Origin: Acanthosepion esculentum
Lineage: Eukaryota; Mollusca; Cephalopoda; Sepiida; Sepiidae
Length of the DNA: 64,000 nt
Assembly (NCBI GenBank): GCA_964036315.1
Contig: OZ038517.1
Span: 15,425,713 to 15,489,712, forward strand
Direction: 5' to 3'
Below, one piece after another: positions 11,125 through 21,498 of this stretch (position 1 is its first letter; every line of letters begins with the position of its first letter). Position numbers and translations under genes: made by a program. The notes beneath the pieces were generated by a model. The model saw only the letters and a list, made by a program, of their open reading frames with translations, ran no database searches and had not been told where the DNA came from.

Positions 11125-12522
11125 TTATAAATTGTGTATTTTTTTTTTTTTTTTTTTTTTTAATGTGGGTGAAGTATCCATAATTTCTATACTCTCCAGA
11201 CTATTGGCATTTTGTTTCTTTTTATGTTTAGTTCTTTGAACTTCTTTTGTTTCGACTTTCTTGTTTGATTTTACTCCCTTAGTTTTTTCACTCGGTTCTT
11301 TTAAAGAGCTTTGTCTAGGTGATGACCTTTCTCTTGTTTGTAATGAGCTAGAGTTTTGTTCCTCTATGTCCATTTTCCTTGTGTCTTTGACAACCGTCGA
11401 GTTATTTTTTATCTTTTCCTTCTCTTGAGAAGGCTTCAATGTTTCGATTTCTTGGATTGTTTCTCTTTCCTTTGGATATTTCAGTTTTAATAGATTTGTA
11501 TATGTAGAGTCGTTTTTGTTTGTGGTTGATGGAGTAGGATTTGTATTATCTATGGTAGATAGCTTTATGCCTGATAAAGTACCTTTTAGAAGTTCTATTA
11601 AACACTTTAGTTCACTGATAAGAGTTATCAGATCTTGGTTTCTTAATGTATTGTCTCCTGGGATGACTTTTTGTTGACTGGTCATTTTTGCAATATTAGC
11701 ACAAGACATTTGGTGTGAATCTGATTCTGCCTGTCTTCTGGCTTCTATAAATGAGATGTTTAGTGCGCATTTCCTTTTAATTATTTCTTTTTCTTTTTTC
11801 CAAACGTTACACTCTTTGGAGTCTGCTGTGTGTCTTTTGTTACAGTTTGGACATGAAAGAGGTCTTACACAAGGTGACTCATGTTCAGTCTCGGTTTCCC
11901 CACATCTTCTACAGACTGATGTTCTATTACAACTATTTTGAAGATGGCCAAACTTTTGACAATTATGGCATCTCCGAGGGTTTGGGATGTAAGGCTCTAC
12001 CTTGGCTATTGAGTATCCTATTTTTATCTCTTTTGGCAGAATTGGTTTGTTGAATGTTAGAATGTATGTATTTGTATTTATTACTTTATCGTTTTTATTT
12101 ATTTGAATTCTTTTCACATTTGTTATTCCTCGATTTTTTAGTGAGACATCGTTTTCAATTTCTGTTAGAGTACAAAGTGATAGTTCTGGGCTTTTTATTA
12201 CACCCCTAGCTGAATTCAGAAATTGATGGAGGTAAGCTTTTACCTTTATGTTGTTAATTTTTTTGACTTTTAGTAGTCTTTCAGCATCTTTTTTAGTTTT
12301 CACTTGTATTAATAGTGTCTTGTTTTTTCTTATTTTTTTAACGGATTGAGGATTTATCAATTCTGAAATCATCTTTTGTAACCTAAAAGGAGATACTGTT
12401 ATGTCTTCCTCTACTGCTTCTATGACAATAAATGTTGGAAAAAAGTTATTTTCTCTTTCATTTTCACTTTCCGTTTCTGAGGACTCCATTTGTCTCTTGG
12501 TTCGTTTGTGAGAATTAGCCAT
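11125..12522 (-). CDS. LINE ORF1, gag-like CCHC zinc-knuckle protein (465 aa, intact)
   Basis: A complete frame from ATG (MANSHKRTKRQMESSETESE) to a stop after a Lys-rich tail. Residues about 25-180 form an RRM-like basic fold. Around residues 185-245 lie three Cys-His knuckles: RCHNCQKFGHLQNSC, VCRRCGETETEHESPC and SCPNCNKRH. The C-terminal third is charged and disordered. Jockey/CR1-group ORF1 proteins of this shape bind the element's RNA. The ORF2 start lies just downstream, and the GC-rich 5' UTR (12523-12965) lies upstream. The frame is intact although ORF2 is lost, which suggests recent insertion. Confidence 0.88.
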   Translation of the reverse strand: MANSHKRTKRQMESSETESENERENNFFPTFIVIEAVEEDITVSPFRLQKMISELINPQSVKKIRKNKTLLIQVKTKKDAERLLKVKKINNIKVKAYLHQFLNSARGVIKSPELSLCTLTEIENDVSLKNRGITNVKRIQINKNDKVINTNTYILTFNKPILPKEIKIGYSIAKVEPYIPNPRRCHNCQKFGHLQNSCNRTSVCRRCGETETEHESPCVRPLSCPNCNKRHTADSKECNVWKKEKEIIKRKCALNISFIEARRQAESDSHQMSCANIAKMTSQQKVIPGDNTLRNQDLITLISELKCLIELLKGTLSGIKLSTIDNTNPTPSTTNKNDSTYTNLLKLKYPKERETIQEIETLKPSQEKEKIKNNSTVVKDTRKMDIEEQNSSSLQTRERSSPRQSSLKEPSEKTKGVKSNKKVETKEVQRTKHKKKQNANSLESIEIMDTSPTLKKKKKKKIHNL

Positions 12523-12965
12523 TTATTTTTTCTTTTTGAATTCGCTGTCTGTGCTCCCCACCCACCTCGGAGTTCCTTCTTAAGGGACGCTATCAGGGGG
12601 GACTAATCCCATTCGCCCTGATCCGCCAGGGCTACACAGACAGTATAGCAGGGATGAGAGGGGATACAAGCACCCGCACACCCCCATCATATCTACCCAA
12701 GTATAGAAAGATGTTAGGTATCGCGGCCATGTCGGATCCATTATCTCTCATCCCAACTAGCCCTTGCCACTAATTGACTAGCCGATTGAAATGGATTGGG
12801 CTATTCCATCCGCCCGTCTATCCCAGGTAGGGACCAAAGTGACGTGTTGTGAAAACTCCTGATCATCTTATACCAGATCAGGAGCCACTCAGTCACCAGG
12901 ACTCCGTCCCCAGGCATCACGAGTTGCCACCTACGGCAAACGGGTGGCCCCATTGAGGGGAATTT
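12523..12965 (-). mobile_element. 5' UTR/promoter region of the Jockey-like LINE
   Basis: A GC-rich segment unlike the surrounding AT-rich DNA, ending on the minus-strand 5' side with CCCTCAATGGGGCCACCCG at about 12960-12942. It directly precedes ORF1 on the minus strand. It probably holds the internal promoter typical of this LINE group; that is inference. Confidence 0.7.
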
Positions 12966-13079
12966 TAGTTTTTGAACATCCTTTTTTTTTTTTGAATGAG
13001 GTTTATAAATATTACAGTTGGTATTGCTGGCATTATAATTTTACCAAGACTCATTCTTATTCTTTCCCATTTATCCAAC

Positions 13080-13262
13080 TCTGGTTCGAGGGAGGGGGGA
13101 AGCTATTTACCCATAGCTGGGACCCTAATGGGTGCTACCACCCCGGGTCAGGGTGGACCCAGGAATAACAGCAATTAAGAGGCCATTCCACACTCCTCAA
13201 AACCTCCCAAAAAGAGGCCTTACTGTTGGATGTAGTTTATTGTCATACCCAGGACGCGAGAT
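13080..13262 (+). repeat. Dispersed repeat family B, copy 1
   Basis: Contains CCCATAGCTGGGACCCTAAT, CCGGGTCAGGGTGGACCCAG and GGCCTTACTGTTGGATGTAG. Further copies lie at 15487-15640, 20930-21025 (partial) and 42340-42470 (end only). It looks like a SINE body; no tRNA boxes were found. Confidence 0.7.
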
Positions 13263-13427
13263 GCTTACTGTTGTAGCATACCTATGGATAATGGGCATGT
13301 TCCCATTCACATAAATACAGTAGTAAATACTGTATGTTGGTCTGCAGTTGGAGATTCATTGTGGAATTCACTTGACTCACTTTTAGCACACTATTTACAT
13401 TATTCAGACTATTGTCTGAATCTTTGT

Positions 13428-13512
13428 TGCCATATTTATAACAACATTTTGGCTGTTGTATGCTTCAGCCTTCTTCAGTTGGTTGGAATGTCAAACTGAA
13501 CCCTTTATTTCG
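13428..13512 (-). repeat. SINE-like family A, partial inverted copy
   Basis: The minus strand reads AGTGAGCGAAATAAAGGGTT, CAACTGAAGAAGGCTGAAGC and CAACAGCCAAAATGTTGT, the same body as the full copy just downstream. Its orientation is opposite to that copy, making an inverted pair. Confidence 0.8.
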
Positions 13513-13519
13513 CTCACTC

Positions 13520-13965
13520 AAGGACACATGGCACAGTGAATAAAGGTGTTAGTTAGATCCAGTGACAGGACCCAAAGAGTGCGAGTTCAATGCCCAGTTA
13601 AGGCAGTGGAGAACTTGGAGAGGAGAATTAACAGGAGATAACTGATAACTGACATCCATTAAAACATGGCACGTGGAACTAGAACAGTCTACCCCCAGTG
13701 AGCGAAATAAAGGGTTCAGTTCAACATTCCAACCACCTGAAGAAGGCCGGAGGGTACAACGGCTGAAACGTTGTAATAAATATGGTGACAAAGAAGAGAA
13801 CACTAGTCCGAATAATGTAAATAGTGTACATAATACCTCATCTCAGAAATATAGACAGATACTGAAGGGCCGAAACATTGTAATAAATATTGCGACAAAG
13901 ATGAGGACAATAGCCCGAATAATGTAAATAATGTACATAATACCTCATCTCAGAAATCTAGACAG
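13520..13965 (+). mobile_element. SINE-like family A, full copy with tRNA-like head
   Basis: The head (13527-13600) has a box-A-like TGGCACAGTGAATAAAGG and a box-B-like GAGTTCAATGCCC, so it is pol III type. The body contains GAAATAAAGGGTTCAGTT, then CTGAAGAAGGCCGG...GGCTGAAACGTTGTAATAAA and ATGAGGACAATAG. The 3' module (GAAACGTTG...AATAATGTAAATAGTG) is repeated in tandem. See the finding on its hammerhead-like core. Confidence 0.85.
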
Positions 13966-14176
13966 ACACTTTTAGCAGTTGACTATTACTTCCACACGTC
14001 GCTGGCAAATCTTATGCGTTGTTCGTGTACGAAGTATTATTGTTCATTACCAACCTTCATTTGATTATTCTATTCAATAACCTTCCCTAGGTTACAAGAC
14101 TTACTACTCAATTCAAAAGTGATGAGAACCACTAGTACTTTGCCAAAAATAGGTAGAAGAGCAATAAAGTAATAAT

Positions 14177-14470
14177 TCAAGAGATCAGAAGTTTCATCAG
14201 TTTTCTTAAAAACAAGAACTGCAGAAGGTTTTCCAACAAGCTGGAAAGTAAGTAAGGCAGTAAGGCATTTGTTGTAGAGAGTTTAGAGAGAACAGGAACT
14301 AGCTCAAGGGCAAATTTCTTAACAATCTCAGGGATACCATCAAGTCTGAATCTGATGGCAGAAACTATGAACAGAGTTATATCCATATCATACAATAGGT
14401 GGAAACTTGGGCAAAGGTACCCCTGAGTTAAGAGTGGAGTTTGAAAAGAACTTACAAGCAAAGGACTATT
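14177..14470 (-). pseudogene. LINE ORF2 fragment (RT N-terminal fingers)
   Basis: The minus-strand reading FRLDGIPEIVKKFALELVPV then LSKLSTTNALLPYLLSSLLE matches the G-P-D-G-I-P-x-x-x-L-K-x-x-A-x-E-L-x-P-x-L-x-x-L-F phrase of non-LTR RTs. It is truncated at both ends. Confidence 0.7.
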
Positions 14471-14964
14471 TTATCATCGACAGATGACAATATTTGAGGA
14501 ATTGAAGATTTACCTTTCTTTAACACACACAGAGTCACCAGTAATTACAAGAGCTAAACAGTGCCTCATTCTATCAGCAAATAGCAACTTAGCCTTTTAG
14601 AGGACACACTTACAAATATTACAAGACAAAGAGATGTCCGATATGATCGGAACCATCACAACAGTACAGTCAGGAGAAGTGATTCCTGTGGGTTATAGTA
14701 AAGTACGAAGACTGCGATTTCACTTGGTATTTCTGCATTTCCATGACAGCATAGATACCAACTTTCACCCAGGAAGAAAACTCAGTGGCACAAGATTCCC
14801 AAGCAGAATATTCTGGACAAAATGAGGTCTTGAGAATTAGTGGTTGTTATCTAATATATGAGCAGAAAGTAATATCTGAAGACACTACCATTTTAAGACA
14901 TTTTTCTGTTTATATGTTCTTTTTATACATAAAAATATTTAAGTAAATGCTGTTTATTATAAAC

Positions 14965-15115
14965 AGCATTAACAACATTTACCGGCCTGAATGCCTGAGA
15001 AATTTTCATAGAAAATATGCGTGCTCTGACAGGAAGCGAACCTGTATCCTACACAGAACCATCATATAGCCTGACATGCTTTTACTGACTGAGCCACAGA
15101 GGAGCATTTCAGATA
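14965..15115 (-). mobile_element. tRNA-derived SINE, family C copy 1
   Basis: The minus strand reads CTGTGGCTCAGTCAGTAAAA (box A) and ATACAGGTTCGCTTCCTGTC (box B), then a tail with TCTCAGGCATTCAGGCCGGT. The two boxes are spaced as in a type I tRNA. A related copy lies at 30216-30345. Confidence 0.75.
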
Positions 15116-15484
15116 GCAAGGTCAATTTTACTGTTTTTAAACTTACAATTCTCCATGATTTTCTCTCGTACATTCATATCTGCTAAGCGTATCCAAATGT
15201 AAAACAAATGATGTCACACATTATGAAATGGACAAAGTCTGACAATCATTTTAAGGCATTTTTATGTTTATAAAAATAATGTTTATTTTTTACTATCATG
15301 TAATCTGAGTGGCCAAGTGCTAGAGAGGAGGTAAGGCTTGGTTTATTTTGTTTTACGACATATCAACACCACAATGAGTTATTTAATGCCGACAACATTT
15401 TTTATTGCTGGTAATATTTTGTTTTGTCAAATTTGTTTCTGGTAATATCTTTCCTTCAAAATTGTATTGCTGGTAATAGTTTAT

Positions 15485-15642
15485 TATTTGCCCATAGCTG
15501 GGACCCTAACAGGTGCTACCACCCTGGGTCAGGGTAGATGTGGGAACACCAGCAATTAAGAGGTGGTTCCATGTTCCTCAAAACCTCCTGATCAGAGGCC
15601 TTGCTGCTGGATGTAGTTTATCGTGTTACTCAGGACGAAGAC
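15485..15642 (+). repeat. Dispersed repeat family B, copy 2
   Basis: Same body as 13080-13262 (CCCATAGCTGGGACCCTAAC, CCTGGGTCAGGGTAGATG, GGCCTTGCTGCTGGATGTAG). Confidence 0.75.
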
Positions 15643-16129
15643 GAGGTAAGGAAATGATCAAGTAAAGATGTGTGTTTGTCAAAATTACTGGGGAAACAAT
15701 TTGGGAAATCTATTTGGGTGAGAGATTGAGTAACAAGAATTCAGGGTCTGGATACTGGCAAGATCAGTGGTATTAGAAAGATGAATCCACTTGATATATT
15801 TGCATATGAATGTTGAGAGTACTGTTTCTATACTGTCAGAGATTCTATCTAACAAGTTATAGACCAGAGAAAGGGAATGATAAAAGAAAGAGATAACTAA
15901 CATGATTTATGAATGAAAGAAGCACACAAGAACAATCTGGAGACTCAAGAGACAATTCTCTTGCTGTTGAGAGATTTTCCCAAAGAGACACCGAGGCCAT
16001 TCCTGTGCACCTTATAAATATTTCAATAAAAAGAAGATTGCCTGGAAAAGAAATTTCAGTGGTACAGATTGAAGAGTATAAGGTACTTGCATATATTTTT
16101 TTTAGATCCTGGACGCAATATAAAAAACC

Positions 16130-16360
16130 TACATGCAATATTATATAAAAAAAACACCCCTGAAAGCAATAAAAAAAAAAAAACAAAAAAAAAAACACAC
16201 CCCTAAAAGCAATAAGAAAAAAAACAAAAAAAACAAAAAAAAAAAAACAAACACCTTCTGGGGAGCACCTGTACTGACCAGTAGACAAAATTCAAAATGT
16301 TTCCTAAAAAGGAGGAAGGGAAGGAGGAAAAAAACAAACAAAAAAAACAAAAAAAAACAG
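16130..16360. repeat. A-rich low-complexity tract
   Basis: Poly-A interrupted by single C or G (AAAACAAAAAAAAAC...). The open frames seen in it (poly-Lys on plus, poly-Phe on minus) are composition artefacts. Confidence 0.8.
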
Positions 16361-16496
16361 CGTTTCTACTCAAATGGGCATATCCACAATAAAGTTAAGA
16401 GTAATATAAATACGCACACGCACACGCTTTTAACGTGTCTTGAGGTAGAAAAAAAGAAAGAGAAAAGAGAGACAAGAAGTGAATTAAGAAACTTAC

Positions 16497-16633
16497 ATCA
16501 ACGCCATTTGAAACATGCAATTTAGCTATCCCAGCAGTCACAACAAGCTGAATGATACCAAGTGGGGGCTGGGCTGAAGGCACATCCAACTGAATCTCGA
16601 CTACACCAATTAGTGATGTGGCTTGTTTGGGGT
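16497..16633 (-). CDS. CEP192: CEP192-like exon 17 (ASH-like)
   Basis: Encodes residues 1080-1125 (DPKQATSLIGVVEIQLDVPS then AQPPLGIIQLVVTAGIAKLH...VSNGVD). It corresponds to the strand pair that in human CEP192 reads VDIEVDSPNPTPVL...RAGIARIH. The acceptor is TTCATTTGCAG and the donor GTAAGT, phase 1 in and phase 0 out. Confidence 0.9.
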
Positions 16634-16867
16634 CTGCAAATGAAGAACAAAAATATTAAGAAAAAAAAAAAAAAAGAAAAAGAGAGAAATCAAAAGAAAT
16701 TCAATCAAAAATAGAAATTTCAACAAGCGGACGGATAAAACTGAAAGCCGCAGTATGCATCAATGTGGTGACTAAAATGGTAAACACCAGTGATGGCAGC
16801 CAGATTGGTGCCGCTTGAAGTTAAGGTAGCCAGACCTCAAGTGAGTAAAACAGTTGGATTGATCAGT

Positions 16868-17015
16868 GCTTCTCAAACTATCTGATATGGCGGACCGGCA
16901 TTTTTTTTTCTCTCAATGTGAATGTGGCACATACCTGTAATATTTTGTGGTAATATCAATTTATACTGGAAACGATATATATATATATATATATTATATA
17001 TAAAAAATAAAAGTT
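16868..17015 (+). repeat. Direct repeat pair, copy 1
   Basis: CAGTGCTTCTCAAACTATCT...GTAATATTTTGTGGTAAT...AAAAGTTGACTATTTT; the second copy is at 17223-17365. Each copy carries a short (TA)n. Confidence 0.75.
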
Positions 17016-17222
17016 GACTATTTTCTCTTTTAATACCTCTTTCAATTGGCATACCAAGTTAGTATTCCGCATTAAGTGTTTGGCCCTTCTAAAGAGAATT
17101 ATCCGAATCCCTTCTTTATAAACAAAAACAAAATTCATGACCGTGATTTTTGTGTTTTTAATTTCTTTAGCTGTAGAGAACCTGATAGCTAACACTGCAT
17201 GGAATGTGGTTTGATCTCCAGA

Positions 17223-17368
17223 CCAGTGCTTCCCAAATTATTTGATATGGCAGACTGGCATATTTTTTTTTTTTTTTTTCAATGTACCTGTAATATTTTG
17301 TGGTAATTATTAATTTATACCAGAAACAATATATATAATGAATATAATAAAAGTTGACTATTTTTTTA
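17223..17368 (+). repeat. Direct repeat pair, copy 2
   Basis: Diverged copy of 16868-17015 with CAGTGCTTCCCAAATTATTT and GTAATATTTTGTGGTAATT. Confidence 0.75.
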
Positions 17369-17703
17369 TCTTCCATTTATTTTGTAAAAAATAATTCAAT
17401 CATCATAACATAAAAAGTAATTTAAAAAAAAAAAAAAAAAAGCAGTTTATTAACACCAAAACAAAAATTATGGCCTGGACACTGGCCACGTACCAGTAGC
17501 TGATTGTTCGTGTACCAGCACCTGTCGGTAGACCACCACTTTGAGTAGCACTGGGACAGATAAGAGGAGGAGTAATGGCAAGACCAAAAAAAAAAAAAAA
17601 AAAAAAAGACAGCCGTATACGCAAGGGGAGAATAGCAAAGAAAGGGAACTTTGAAACTGGCAATAACATCTTTTATAAAAAAAAAAAAACAAAAAAAACT
17701 GAC

Positions 17704-17893
17704 CCTTTAGGGCACATTTTTTGACCAGATCACAAATTATGTCCAGGGAAGTCATATTCAGCGCACAGCCAGCTTGGGCTCCAGGTAGAGTCAGGCAAGC
17801 AATATTGTCACTCACTACAGTGTAATTGGATTCATAACCAGGAACATCAGGAAGCATTTTGTGGCCCCATCGAAATATATTTGAAGACTTCGA
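17704..17893 (-). CDS. CEP192: CEP192-like exon 16
   Basis: Encodes residues 1017-1080 (SKSSNIFRWGHKMLPDVPGY then ESNYTVVSDNIACLTLPGAQ...DLVKKCALK). The acceptor is TTTTTATCCAG. The donor is the weaker GTCAGT, chosen because it alone gives phase 1 for exon 17. The longer open frame past the donor is only poly-T-derived FFFF sequence and was discarded. Confidence 0.82.
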
Positions 17894-18019
17894 CTGGATA
17901 AAAAATAATTAAGAATTAAAAGTAAACAACACAGTGTTTCAAAAGAGAGGGGGAAAGTGCTGCCAAAAGAGAAAAGCTACAATAGCAATGTTTTTTATGT
18001 TATTAAACATACTAATACA

Positions 18020-18165
18020 CTATCGTCCTCATCTTTGTTGTCATATTTATCACAACATTTTGGCTGTTGTACGCTCCGGCCTTCTTCAGGGGGTCGGAAT
18101 GTTGAACTGAACCCTTTATTTCGCTCACTGGGGTAGACTGTTTTAGTTCCACGTGCCATGTCTAA
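18020..18165 (-). repeat. SINE-like family A, inverted arm
   Basis: The minus strand has CACGTGGAACTAAAACAGTC, CCCTGAAGAAGGCCGGAGCG and CAACAGCCAAAATGTTGTG. It faces the plus copy that follows, giving an inverted dimer. Confidence 0.8.
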
Positions 18166-18189
18166 TGGATGTCAGTTATCATTAACAGG

Positions 18190-18535
18190 GAATTAACAGG
18201 AGATAACCGATAAATGACATACATTAGACGTGGCACGTGGAACTAGAACAGTCTATCCCAGCAAGCAAAATAAAGGGTTCTGTTCAACATTCCAACCACC
18301 CGAAGAAGGCCGCAGTGTACCACGGCCAAAACATTGTGATAAATATGGCGACAAAGATGAGGACAATAGTCCAAACAATGTAAATAGTGTACATAATACC
18401 TCATCCCAGAAATATAGACAGATACTGAAAGGCCGAAACGTTGTGATAAATATGGCGACAAAGATGAGGACAATAGTCCGAACAATGTAAATAGTGTACA
18501 TAATACCTCATCTCGGAAATATAGACAGATACTAT
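18190..18535 (+). mobile_element. SINE-like family A, plus arm with duplicated 3' module
   Basis: GGCACGTGGAACTAGAACAG, AATAAAGGGTTCTGTTC, CGAAGAAGGCCGCAGTGTAC, ACGGCCAAAACATTGTGAT. The 3' module ending AACAATGTAAATAGTGTACA is then repeated with GAAACGTTGTGATAAATATG. There is no tRNA-like head. Confidence 0.8.
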
Positions 18536-18772
18536 TAATACCTCGACTCAGTCTTCATCCTGTTAAAACACTTCTTTTTGTGTCTCATTTTTGTTGCCCA
18601 CGGATAAGATGCTTTTTTCACTTCACATAGAAAGACTCATGCGCTCTCTCCCTCTTACACAGATTCCAACAGTAAGTCTGTATCAGTCAAAAGCCGAAAA
18701 TATAATACTAGCAATAAACAGTGATATTACTTACAAGCTAAATAGTGAAGGAAGATATCTTGTATTACTTAC

Positions 18773-18886
18773 CAATATAACAAATCGTAGGGGAATTTTG
18801 GCTTTGTTCTTATTTGCCACTGTAATTGGCAAGCATCCAGTTGAACCCCAACTCTGTTGACCAAAATCCAGTTCCTTTGGGGAAAA
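18773..18886 (-). CDS. CEP192: CEP192-like exon 15 (ASH-like)
   Basis: Encodes 38 residues, 979-1016 (FSPKELDFGQQSWGSTGCLP then ITVANKNKAKIPLRFVIL). The LDFG...GS...L-I-V-N-K pattern is the opening of an ASH domain. The human protein has a similar LDFGDLTYGGWKALPLKLIN phrase. The acceptor is GTTATTTTCAG and the donor GTAAGT, phase 0 at both ends. Confidence 0.92.
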
Positions 18887-19644
18887 CTGAAAATAACAAT
18901 ACTTTAGCATCAGAGAGTAAATAACACCTTGTGCACGCACACACACACAAAAAAATATCTTTAACCTAATCTGAAATAATAGTCTAAAATCTCATGAAAT
19001 TAGCATTATTTAACTTAAATAATTTTGCAGATTAATTAATCAGTATTGATTAATTTTAATAACCTAAAGTATAGGATTAGCCTTAATCTGTTATGAGTGT
19101 CAATGGATATAATTTGATGCTTTTATAAAAATTTCAGAAATCTACCAGAGTATTCCAAGCAAATGAAATTATTGGTAGTCATTTGTGGCCTTCCTTGTGG
19201 CTGATATTGTTATATATGATCTGCATAAATGTTACCTTCATTTAGTCTTTTGCCAAACAAGACCAAACCTAGTAAATATCAAAAATGGGGGTCGGACAGA
19301 GTGCAATGTCGATGGGATTTATACTTTTCCCAAAGCATTAGCATGAACATGTGACACGATGTCCCCACACAAAATCAAGAAGACCAGAGAGAATTTTTAT
19401 CCACGTCTTACAGCGAGCAGTTAAGTCTACAAAGTAGGATCTACAGAGCACCCACCAACCAGATCAAAAGGAAATAAGAGATAAACAAATTAAAACTTTT
19501 GAGATCAAGTGGTACTTAGTTGGAAGTTACAGATTTCCATTTCTGATGATTGTAAGGGTGTGAAACCCAGGGTCACAAACTCACATCAATAAAACTAAGT
19601 ATGTTAGCTCTATTACTGATATTAAGCACTTTCTAATAAGTACC

Positions 19645-19650
<6 letters not shown>

Positions 19651-19694
<44 letters not shown>
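19651..19694. repeat. (TA)n microsatellite
   Basis: About 22 TA dinucleotides, followed by A-rich sequence. It lies left of the foldback at 19838-20103. Confidence 0.95.
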
Positions 19695-19698
<4 letters not shown>

Positions 19699-19837
19699 AA
19701 AAAAAAAAAAAAACAAAAAAAAAAAAAAAAAATAAAAACAAAGAACAGTAAGATATATAATCCGGTGTTCTTATTGATATTTTTATTTTTACAAAACAGT
19801 GCTCGATGTAAATTTACAGAACATAAATATTATAAAT

Positions 19838-20096
19838 TAACTGATTTAAAATAGGGTTTCTTTGCTACACAGGAATTACCATGTCTCAAAAACAGAAACT
19901 AAAAACTTCAAATTCAATTATATGATTAAATCAAAAGCATTAGTTCTGTTTCATCTTCAAGTGAATTTTTCCAAAATTTGCTTGAAAATGAAACAGAACT
20001 AATTCTTTTGATTTAATTATATAATTGAATTTGAAGTTTTTAGCTTCCGTTTTTGAAACATGGTAATTTCCATGTAGGATTGAAATAATTTTTAAA

Positions 20097-20130
<34 letters not shown>
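19838..20130. mobile_element. Foldback (hairpin) element next to (TA)n
   Basis: Inverted arms 19872-19961 and 19981-20071 (GGAATTACCATGTCTCAAAA... against its reverse) have about 90% match and a 19-nt loop. Weaker complementarity reaches 19838 and 20103. It abuts (TA)n at 20102-20130. The loop-proximal CTTCAAG...CTTGAAAATGAAAC phrase resembles ends of Penelope-like copies seen at 22960-23000. Probably a non-autonomous derivative. Confidence 0.7.
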
Positions 20131-20133
<3 letters not shown>

Positions 20134-20927
20134 AACACATCGATCAGAAGAAATAAATACATTTTTGTATATTCATGAAATAAATTATAACCAAATGGAA
20201 TTTTTAAGGATCGTCTGTAATCATTTACATTGATGGAACCATTCCAAGAACTCTTGGGATAGCAAGCAGCTGCCTGGTTGCATTCTCTTGGATTTGCCCA
20301 AGGTCTCAAATTTTATCCCTTTCAAGTGGAATTTCATTTTTGAAGGAGGAAGAAGTCACAAGGGGTGAGACTTGGGGAATATGGTGGTCTTTGGGCCCCG
20401 AGTAATTATTGTGCTTGGCCAATTGGGGCGAAGTGGGGGGGGGGTCTTACCCCTCTGCAGAGGTGCAATCAGCATATTCTACAGCACCAGCTGACAGATA
20501 TAAAATAGCCAAATATCTTTCAGGGGGGGGGGAGAGAAGAAGAAGAAGAAAAAAAAAAAAAACAACAAAAAAAACCTCAAGTCAAGAATGATAATTTTCA
20601 GTATACAATTCCAATCAGGTAAGGGAAACAGATGCAGAACACACACAGACACAGTGTCGTGTTTTGAAGGCAGAACACTACGTTTGTTTATCCTAATTCA
20701 ATCCTGTGTGTCAACACCAATTCTTAGTCTGTGAACTTTGTCTTGCATATATTGGTTTGGTTTGTGGCATATCAACCTTAATGGGTTACTTAATGCCAAC
20801 AAGATTTTTATTGCTGGGAATATTTTTTCCTCAATTGTATTGCTGGTAATGTATTTTTTTGGGTTTTTTTTTTTTTCTCCTTCAAAAATTTATTGTCGGT
20901 ATTAAAACCTATTTTTACACTTTGGAA

Positions 20928-21028
20928 CACCTGGGAACACCAGCAATTAAGAGGTGGTTTCACGCTCCTCAAAACCTCCTGATCAGAGGCTGCTGGATGT
21001 AGTTTATAGTTATACCTAGGACACTGCA
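20928..21028 (+). repeat. Dispersed repeat family B, partial copy 3
   Basis: GGAACACCAGCAATTAAGAG, CTCCTCAAAACCTCCTGATC, GGCTGCTGGATGTAGTTTAT; the 5' half is missing. Confidence 0.65.
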
Positions 21029-21257
21029 TATAATTGCTTGCTTGTTCAATATTATTTTTTGCCCCGTTCTTGTTTATCACAAACTTTGTCAATTCTGTTT
21101 CTTTGGCAGTTCTGAGAGAGGGACTCGCAGAATGTTTACAAATGTACTTACAATAAAATCATTTCATATTTACAGATATAACACGTTCTAACCAACTAAT
21201 ATATAAATTTATTTGCAGATTAACTAAAGCCTACATCTAAAATCAGGTTTTACTTAC

Positions 21258-21413
21258 ATGGATGGAGGGTAGATCAGCATAGCTATTCAATTTCATGTAA
21301 CAGGTAACATGATCATCCTCATGTGTCTTCTGATGAGAACCGTCAGTCTGGGAACCTGAAGACATACGTACCTCAGCCATGTAGGAGCCAGGATCTTTAG
21401 GAAAAAACACAAC
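21258..21413 (-). CDS. CEP192: CEP192-like exon 14 (ASH-like)
   Basis: Encodes 52 residues, 927-978, opening VVFFPKDPGSYMAEVRMSSG and closing with CYMKLNSYADLPSIH. The F-x-P-x-D-x-G pattern is the typical last-strand turn of MSP/PapD/ASH folds, and it completes the domain started in exon 13. The acceptor is CTTTACTCAG and the donor GTAAGT, phase 0 at both ends. Confidence 0.9.
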
Positions 21414-21498
21414 CTGAGTAAAGAAAAATAAGATGTTATTATAGCCACTTCATAACAATAGTCTTCTTTTACTGTTAGATTTAAATTAATCCATTATA

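Noticed and set aside
14190..14210. CTGATGAAAC on the minus strand as a hammerhead
   Set aside because: There is no stem II between the two core pieces; the sequence lies in a LINE fragment.
16133..16525. Lys/Asn-rich and Phe-rich frames
   Set aside because: Produced by the A-rich tract before exon 17.
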